Source: Candidatus Sabulitectum sp. (GTDB taxonomy: Bacteria; Fermentibacterota; Fermentibacteria; Fermentibacterales; JCC-6). From it: a DNA stretch of 11,955 nt. The notes beneath the pieces are model-generated. The model was not told the DNA's origin, did not search any database, and saw nothing but the letters and a program-made list of their open reading frames with translations. A program made the position numbers and the translations under genes. The stretch lies in NCBI GenBank assembly GCA_029940175.1, contig JAOZRM010000090.1:1-11955 (forward strand), read 5' to 3'. This document shows positions 8,201 to 11,955 of this stretch, piece by piece. Each line of letters begins with the position of its first letter. Within the stretch, counting starts at the first letter, position 1.

Positions 8201-9216
8201 TTTTCCTCCGGTTCACCAAGCCACTGAGGGCCGTAGGGAAGGCTCTTCTTCCATTGTTCAGCTTCTCTCTTCTGGCCGAATATGGAGTAAGAGAAATTGT
8301 ACCAGCGCTTTGCACCGGCTTTCATTATACCAATGAAGGGGCCATCTTTCTGGGGCCCATGCTCTTTTCTTTTTCCTCTGATCCTTTTTTCCATCTTTGC
8401 GACAAAATTGGGTTCTGCAGGCTTGAAACTGAACGAAGGAACGTTTTCAAGCGGGGGGATGCACACATTCTCAATATTATTACAGGAACCAACCTGTCCG
8501 TTCCCCATTTGAATGCTGTCAACAGTGGCCGGATCTATACCCATGACTGCAGCAACAGAGAAATCAAGAGCTACAGGATCTGTTGACAGAGCAAGAAAAT
8601 CTGTCTGTTTCGGAATACCGGGCTTCGGGCCATTGCCCTCAAGGCTTACTGTTCCATCTGCCAGAATGAACTTGACTGGGATTGCTTTGTTAACAGCAAC
8701 TATGTAATCAGGAAGTTTGTAATGGTAGTTGTGTCTTCCATCATTAAGGCAGCCGTACAGGTGCTTCATTGCAACGGATATTACCGAGCGATAGTGTGTT
8801 TTTACCACCGGTACCGAAACAACAGGCATTCTGGTGCAGATCTCTGGAATCCCAAAGGTAAGTCCGTTAACAGTTACTTCAGTCCAGGGATTATCGCTGA
8901 AATTATGCCACTTGAGCCCCAGTCGATCCACAACTGCGTCCATTCGCTGAACTCGAAGGGCTTTTGATGCGTTGACCAGAATCTGACTCGATTCACCCAG
9001 ATAGATCTGTCCGGTGTGTTCCTGAAGCCGCTTACACAGCGCCTCAACCACCCATGGAGACGTATTTACACCAGGGCGGAGATAGTCCCATGTGAGGTTT
9101 ACTTTGATCAGTACATCTTCACCCGCAGGCAGCAGATCTCGCCATGGAAAACTGTCAAGAATTCTCCCTACTGCGCTGTCAACACCTGTATCAGTCGAAG
9201 TATAAAGTACCTTCAT
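8197..9216 (-). CDS. DUF362 domain-containing protein
   Basis: The 339-residue protein matches the DUF362 pattern: VLIKVNLTWDYLRPGVNTSP (35-54), LGESS, PVVKTHYRSVISVAMKHLYG (136-155), ADGTVSLEGNGPKPG (186-200), STDPVALD (211-218) and MGIDPATV (225-232). The family's biochemical role is not settled. Some members carry an added ferredoxin domain, but this one has none; its C-terminal 80 residues are basic and aromatic instead. It is the first gene of the four-gene operon. The start is supported by AAGAGGAG just upstream. A possible promoter on the minus strand has TATATT at 9249-9254, but its -35 match (9274-9279, spacing 19) is poor. Operon position suggests a partner role to the radical SAM and CoA-ligase-like proteins. 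No signal peptide is seen, so it should be cytoplasmic. Confidence 0.85.
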   Translation of the reverse strand: MKVLYTSTDTGVDSAVGRILDSFPWRDLLPAGEDVLIKVNLTWDYLRPGVNTSPWVVEALCKRLQEHTGQIYLGESSQILVNASKALRVQRMDAVVDRLGLKWHNFSDNPWTEVTVNGLTFGIPEICTRMPVVSVPVVKTHYRSVISVAMKHLYGCLNDGRHNYHYKLPDYIVAVNKAIPVKFILADGTVSLEGNGPKPGIPKQTDFLALSTDPVALDFSVAAVMGIDPATVDSIQMGNGQVGSCNNIENVCIPPLENVPSFSFKPAEPNFVAKMEKRIRGKRKEHGPQKDGPFIGIMKAGAKRWYNFSYSIFGQKREAEQWKKSLPYGPQWLGEPEEK

Positions 9217-9298
9217 GATTCTCCTCTTTCAGTATCAATTGAACCGTTAATATACTATGGAATACACTGTGATTGTCCGATGTAGTTTAGCCAGGGGA

Positions 9299-9327
9299 TT
9301 GACATCAAGACCCTGTTGAAGAATTAT
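9299..9327 (+). promoter_or_regulatory. Candidate sigma-70-type promoter for the duplicated-domain protein
   Basis: TTGACA (9299-9304) and AATTAT (9322-9327) are separated by 17 bp. The -35 is a perfect consensus match and the -10 is moderate. Transcription would begin near 9334, leaving an untranslated leader of about 65 nt before the TTG start at 9400. It lies in the divergent gap between the DUF362 operon and this gene. Promoter consensus in this lineage is unknown, so this is a pattern match only. Confidence 0.45.
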
Positions 9328-9399
9328 CCGGAGGGTGGTCGATTATCTTTTTCGATCAAAGACTCAGCACTGGTTGCTGAAAATTCAGGGAGGTTTGTT

Positions 9400-10023
9400 T
9401 TGAAAAAAGCACTTTTTATTCTCGTGATTGCTTGTGTTGCCGCATCATTTGCCGGTCGCCTTGAGATCACTAACGATACTGGAAGTTACAGCTTCTTCTA
9501 CGTATATATCTCTCCTTCATCCTCCGATTCCTGGGGTGATGATATGCTGGGATCAAGTGAGACCATAAGCCCGGGTGATACACGCTCATTCCGTTTGAAT
9601 AACGGTACATACGATGTCAAGATCATCGATGAAGATGATGATGAATACGTGTTCTGGAATGTGGGTGTCAGCGGTACTGTGGATATGTACGTCAGTCTCA
9701 GCGACCTTGGTGAACAGGACTGGGGAAGCAGTACTTCTGTTGGACCTTCCAGTGGAGACATGGCTCCAGTTACAATAGAGAACGATCTCGGCAGCTGGAC
9801 GATCTGGTACATCTACGGTGATGCAAGTGATTCACCATGGGGTGACGACCGTCTCGGGTCAGACCTTCTTGATCCAGGTGAGACTATGACATTTTACGTG
9901 CCAGCCGGTGACTACTACGATTTCAAGGTTGTGGATGAGGATGACGATGTTTACACCATCTGGGAAGTATGGGTTGATTCAGATGGTTTCTACTGGAGTG
10001 TTGATCTCTCCGACATGGACTAA
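9400..10023 (+). CDS. Secreted acidic protein with two tandem copies of one domain; function unknown
   Basis: I take TTG 9400 as the start because GGGAGG lies 6 nt upstream and translation gives a clear signal peptide, MKKALFILVIACVAASFA|G. A TTG at 9316 would put 28 unlikely residues before it. The 207-residue product then contains two similar units, about 20-103 and 123-206, joined by a Ser/Gly linker. Shared features in order are an I-x-N-D-x-G-S strand, SxSxWGDDxLGS, a PG(D/E)T turn, F-x3-G-x-YD-x-K(I/V)(I/V)DEDDD, and a closing Trp/Val strand with a final (S)L-SD. The units look like small beta-sandwich domains. The DEDDD runs could bind calcium, but no standard EF-hand or dockerin loop is present. 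The protein is probably periplasmic or extracellular. It appears to be a single-gene unit with its own promoter candidate and a strong terminator. Confidence 0.82.
   Translation: MKKALFILVIACVAASFAGRLEITNDTGSYSFFYVYISPSSSDSWGDDMLGSSETISPGDTRSFRLNNGTYDVKIIDEDDDEYVFWNVGVSGTVDMYVSLSDLGEQDWGSSTSVGPSSGDMAPVTIENDLGSWTIWYIYGDASDSPWGDDRLGSDLLDPGETMTFYVPAGDYYDFKVVDEDDDVYTIWEVWVDSDGFYWSVDLSDMD
9457..10017 (+). repeat. Tandem intragenic domain duplication (two units of about 84 codons)
   Basis: Unit 1 runs about 9457-9708 and unit 2 about 9766-10017. They align end to end at protein level through WGDD-x-LGS, PG-(D/E)-T and VDEDDD/IDEDDD. The DNA has diverged, so the duplication is not recent. Confidence 0.75.
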
Positions 10024-10042
10024 TTCATTCCAGTTTTTTTAG

Positions 10043-10072
10043 GGGAGTCCGTTTCTACGGGCTCCCTTTTTT
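10043..10072 (+). terminator. Intrinsic terminator after the duplicated-domain gene
   Basis: GGGAGTCCG pairs with CGGGCTCCC (one G-U pair) around the loop TTTCTA and is followed by TTTTTT. This is a strong plus-strand terminator. It overlaps the last codons of the convergent endonuclease III gene, whose stop is at 10055-10057. Confidence 0.88.
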
Positions 10073-10690
10073 CATTGAAGCAGGGCAGATCTCCCGGAGT
10101 GTACAGACTGAGCAGAGAGGTTTTCGTGCATGGCATACCTGCCTGCCGTGTGTGATCATCCGGTGGCAGAACATGGTTTGTTCATCAGGTGGAATTATTT
10201 TTCTTAAATCCCTTTCGATCTTTTCAGGTGTTGTATTTTTCGATAATCCCAGCCTTACAGAGAGCCTTTTAACGTGAGTATCCACTGTGACGGAGGGTTG
10301 CTTAAAAATTTCACCCATTATGACATTTGCAGTTTTTCTTCCAACTCCCGGTATTTTTACCAACTCTGCTATTGTGTCTGGAAGCCCATTCTCCTCCAGA
10401 AAAGCTGCCGCCTTGATGATAAACCCTGTCTTATTCCTGAAAAGTCCAATTGTTTTCAGTAACTCTTCCACTTGATATCTCTCACCAAGAGCCAGGTCCC
10501 TGGTTGTTGGGTATTTCTTCCAGAGGGCAGGTGTTGCCCGGTTAACTGCTGCATCAGTGGTTTGAGCAGAGAGGATTGTGGCAACAACCAGTCTGTGTGG
10601 CATTCCCTGATATTCAAGCTGGCAGTTAGCATCAGGATAAAGCTTTTTCAGCTCTTCCAAAATGATGACCGTTCTTTCTTCCCTTTTCAT
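10055..10690 (-). CDS. nth: Endonuclease III (DNA glycosylase/AP lyase)
   Basis: The 211-residue protein has the full length and layout of bacterial endonuclease III, a base-excision-repair enzyme. It removes oxidised pyrimidines from DNA and cuts at the abasic site. The helix-hairpin-helix IPGVGRKTANVIMG (113-126) contains the catalytic Lys119. TVDTHVKRL contains the catalytic Asp137. The C-terminal Cys186-x6-Cys193-x2-Cys196-x5-Cys202 binds the structural [4Fe-4S] cluster. All key residues are present, so it should be active. An AAAGGA sequence lies upstream of the ATG. The gene is divergent from the rmlC-like gene across 54 bp, and its 3' end overlaps the terminator of the convergent neighbour. 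It appears to be transcribed alone. Confidence 0.96.
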   Translation of the reverse strand: MKREERTVIILEELKKLYPDANCQLEYQGMPHRLVVATILSAQTTDAAVNRATPALWKKYPTTRDLALGERYQVEELLKTIGLFRNKTGFIIKAAAFLEENGLPDTIAELVKIPGVGRKTANVIMGEIFKQPSVTVDTHVKRLSVRLGLSKNTTPEKIERDLRKIIPPDEQTMFCHRMITHGRQVCHARKPLCSVCTLREICPASMKKGSP

Positions 10691-10712
10691 TTACAATCCT
10701 TTGTGTAATAAT
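10684..10712 (+). promoter_or_regulatory. Possible promoter for the rmlC-like gene
   Basis: TTTTCA (10684-10689) and TAATAAT (10706-10712) are spaced by 16 bp in the 54-bp divergent gap. The -35 overlaps the first codons of the endonuclease III gene. This is a weak pattern match. No clear minus-strand promoter for nth was found in the same gap. Confidence 0.25.
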
Positions 10713-10744
10713 CGCCGAATAATCACAACTTTTGAAAGGATACT

Positions 10745-11314
10745 ATGCCACTCAATATTGCTCAATTATCCCAAAAAATCCATGGGGTTGAATTCAGAGA
10801 ATGCAGAACTTTTCCGGATAGTCGGGGCAGCTTTACTGAGGTATTCCGTTCTGAGTGGCCGCAGGGGGTTCACTATGGAGATCAAATTCAGCTGAATCTG
10901 TCTCGTTCCATAATGGGTGCAATGCGGGGTCTGCATTTTCATCATAAGCAGAGTGACTGGTGGATTCCAGTATCAGGCACTCTCCAGGTTGCACTTGCAG
11001 ACCTGAGAACCGGTTCTCCCACCTTCCTGCAGACCTTGTCGATAAATCTGAGCGGCAGTGATTCTCTATGTATTCTTATCCCTCCCGGAGTTGCCCACGG
11101 TTTTCTCGCGCTGGAGGATATCAGTCTTATATATGCTGTTAACAGGTACTATGATGGTGGAGACGAGCAGGGCGTTGCCTGGAATGATCCAGACTTGAAC
11201 ATACAGTGGGATGTATCTGATCCCATACGCTCAGACAGGGACAGGAACAATCCTACAGTCAAAGATCTTCAGAAAGCAGAATTGCTTCCGTCATTCCGTG
11301 ACCGGGTACTATAG
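10745..11314 (+). CDS. rmlC: RmlC-like dTDP-4-dehydrorhamnose 3,5-epimerase family protein
   Basis: The 189-residue protein has the RmlC cupin pattern: FPDSRGSFTEVF (23-34), QLNLSRSIMGAMRGLHF (49-65) with the catalytic His64, SGTLQVALADLRTGSPT (77-93), IPPGVAHGFLAL (112-123), and YAVNRYYDGGDEQGVAWNDP (130-149) with the active-site tyrosine region. The family epimerises C3 and C5 of dTDP-4-keto-6-deoxyglucose on the way to dTDP-L-rhamnose for surface polysaccharide. Related members make other deoxysugars, so the product is not certain. The residues after RGLH are FHHKQSD instead of the usual FQ-x-P-x-x-Q-x-K, a small departure near the active site. No rmlA, rmlB or rmlD lies in the window. GAAAGGA precedes the ATG. 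Its stop overlaps the convergent acetyltransferase gene by 6 bp. Confidence 0.85.
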   Translation: MPLNIAQLSQKIHGVEFRECRTFPDSRGSFTEVFRSEWPQGVHYGDQIQLNLSRSIMGAMRGLHFHHKQSDWWIPVSGTLQVALADLRTGSPTFLQTLSINLSGSDSLCILIPPGVAHGFLALEDISLIYAVNRYYDGGDEQGVAWNDPDLNIQWDVSDPIRSDRDRNNPTVKDLQKAELLPSFRDRVL

Positions 11315-11955
11315 ATCCCAGTCGAAAGAAGGTTCAGGCAGACTCAGTGCCCTGTCCAAATTACCCAGCAGGGAAGACGGTGCTTTGATCTTGTCCGTGT
11401 ATGGAAGCATTGAAGCCTTCGCTGTACCTGTCCAGAGTTTCGAGAAAGTATTCACAGAGCACTCCATCACCGGAAGTCCTTCTGTAACACCGCGCTTGGC
11501 ATTTGATGAATTTGAGAATCTGATGGTGTACTCTCCACCGCATCCTCTCCATTCAAATGAAGAGTCCAGGTACTTTTCAACCGGATCGGAAAGGATCAGA
11601 TTGAAATCGCACTTTGCTCCTGCACAATTCATTCCATTTATGCATTTCTCAACGTCTAGAATTCTTCCCTGAGACCAGCTGCCTGTTCTTATACCGACTT
11701 TGTGTCCAGTGGAGTTGGTACTTTGACGATTTGTTGAAATGGGTTTCCTGAGCAGTGACTGGAATTGAATACCGGGAGGTTCCTGTAAACTCACTAGATC
11801 GATCTGATCTCCGAAGGATTTTATTGAAAGCAGAATATCTTTGAATTGGTCCGGTGTCTGGAAGGCCATCCAAATGACTCTCATTGGTCCATGTTCACCT
11901 TTGACGGATCTTACCACATAATGATGAGTCATTTCTCCATTTTTATTTCTGAAAC
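11309..11955 (-). CDS. Eis-like GNAT N-acetyltransferase, C-terminal part with SCP2-like domain
   Basis: The frame stays open to the window edge (an ATG at 11932 is probably internal), so the N-terminal GNAT catalytic domain lies outside. The visible part of about 215 residues matches the rest of Eis-type acetyltransferases (about 400 residues). A second GNAT-like domain has MRVIWMAFQTPDQFKDILLS, a segment like the QVD-V-LxxPP of the family, and then VEKCINGMN (the usual dV-xAL). The SCP2-like C-terminal domain has LILSDPVEKYLD, GGEYTIRFS and MECSVNTFSKLWTGT, and ends with an acidic aromatic tail. In characterised Eis the C-terminal carboxylate reaches into the active site. Eis enzymes acetylate amines such as aminoglycosides or lysines; this protein's substrate is unknown. 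It converges with the rmlC-like gene and the stops overlap by 6 bp. Confidence 0.75.
   Translation of the reverse strand, partial: FRNKNGEMTHHYVVRSVKGEHGPMRVIWMAFQTPDQFKDILLSIKSFGDQIDLVSLQEPPGIQFQSLLRKPISTNRQSTNSTGHKVGIRTGSWSQGRILDVEKCINGMNCAGAKCDFNLILSDPVEKYLDSSFEWRGCGGEYTIRFSNSSNAKRGVTEGLPVMECSVNTFSKLWTGTAKASMLPYTDKIKAPSSLLGNLDRALSLPEPSFDWDL

Noticed and set aside
9316..9399. An upstream TTG start for the duplicated-domain protein
   Set aside because: It lies within the candidate promoter and would hide the signal peptide. TTG 9400 has a GGGAGG site 6 nt upstream.
1..11955. tRNA, rRNA, CRISPR array, insertion sequence or riboswitch
   Set aside because: Reading both strands showed no cloverleaf, regular spaced repeats, transposase or terminal inverted repeats, or long structured leaders.

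Overview
The window looks like ordinary chromosome from an uncultured or little-studied bacterium. It carries no mobile elements, CRISPR arrays, tRNA or rRNA genes that I can see. Three things suggest a Gram-negative member of the FCB (Fibrobacteres-Chlorobi-Bacteroidetes) lineage or a related candidate phylum: an M1 peptidase ending in a type IX secretion-like C-terminal sorting domain, a lipoprotein with a six-bladed beta-propeller resembling Bacteroidetes types, and a type IV/type II pseudopilin. Candidate phyla such as Fermentibacteria would fit, but that is an inference from gene content, not a measured relationship.

Layout, left to right. Positions 1-1068 (+) hold the C-terminal part of a uridine-kinase-like nucleoside kinase. 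Its stop overlaps the start of the secreted M1 aminopeptidase (1068-2945, +), which is followed by a small pseudopilin (3009-3407, +). A perfect hairpin at 3416-3440 separates these from the convergent beta-propeller lipoprotein gene (3455-4582, -). A second hairpin at 4677-4701 ends a tightly packed four-gene minus-strand operon (9216 down to 4721). In transcription order it encodes a DUF362 protein, a radical SAM/SPASM protein, a succinyl-CoA-synthetase-beta-like ATP-grasp protein fused to a FixX-like ferredoxin domain, and a succinyl-CoA-synthetase-alpha-like protein. Next come a secreted acidic protein made of two tandem copies of one domain (9400-10023, +, TTG start), endonuclease III (10055-10690, -), an RmlC-like epimerase (10745-11314, +), and the C-terminal part of an Eis-like acetyltransferase (11309 to the window edge, -).

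The most interesting part is the four-gene operon. All its junctions are overlaps of 4 or 1 nt or a gap of 1 nt, which suggests coordinated production of the four proteins. An acyl-CoA synthetase pair whose beta subunit carries its own [4Fe-4S] domain, made together with a radical SAM enzyme and a DUF362 protein, is not the TCA-cycle succinyl-CoA synthetase. It may be an uncharacterised redox-linked CoA-ligase system. The remaining genes are mostly recognisable housekeeping or envelope functions.
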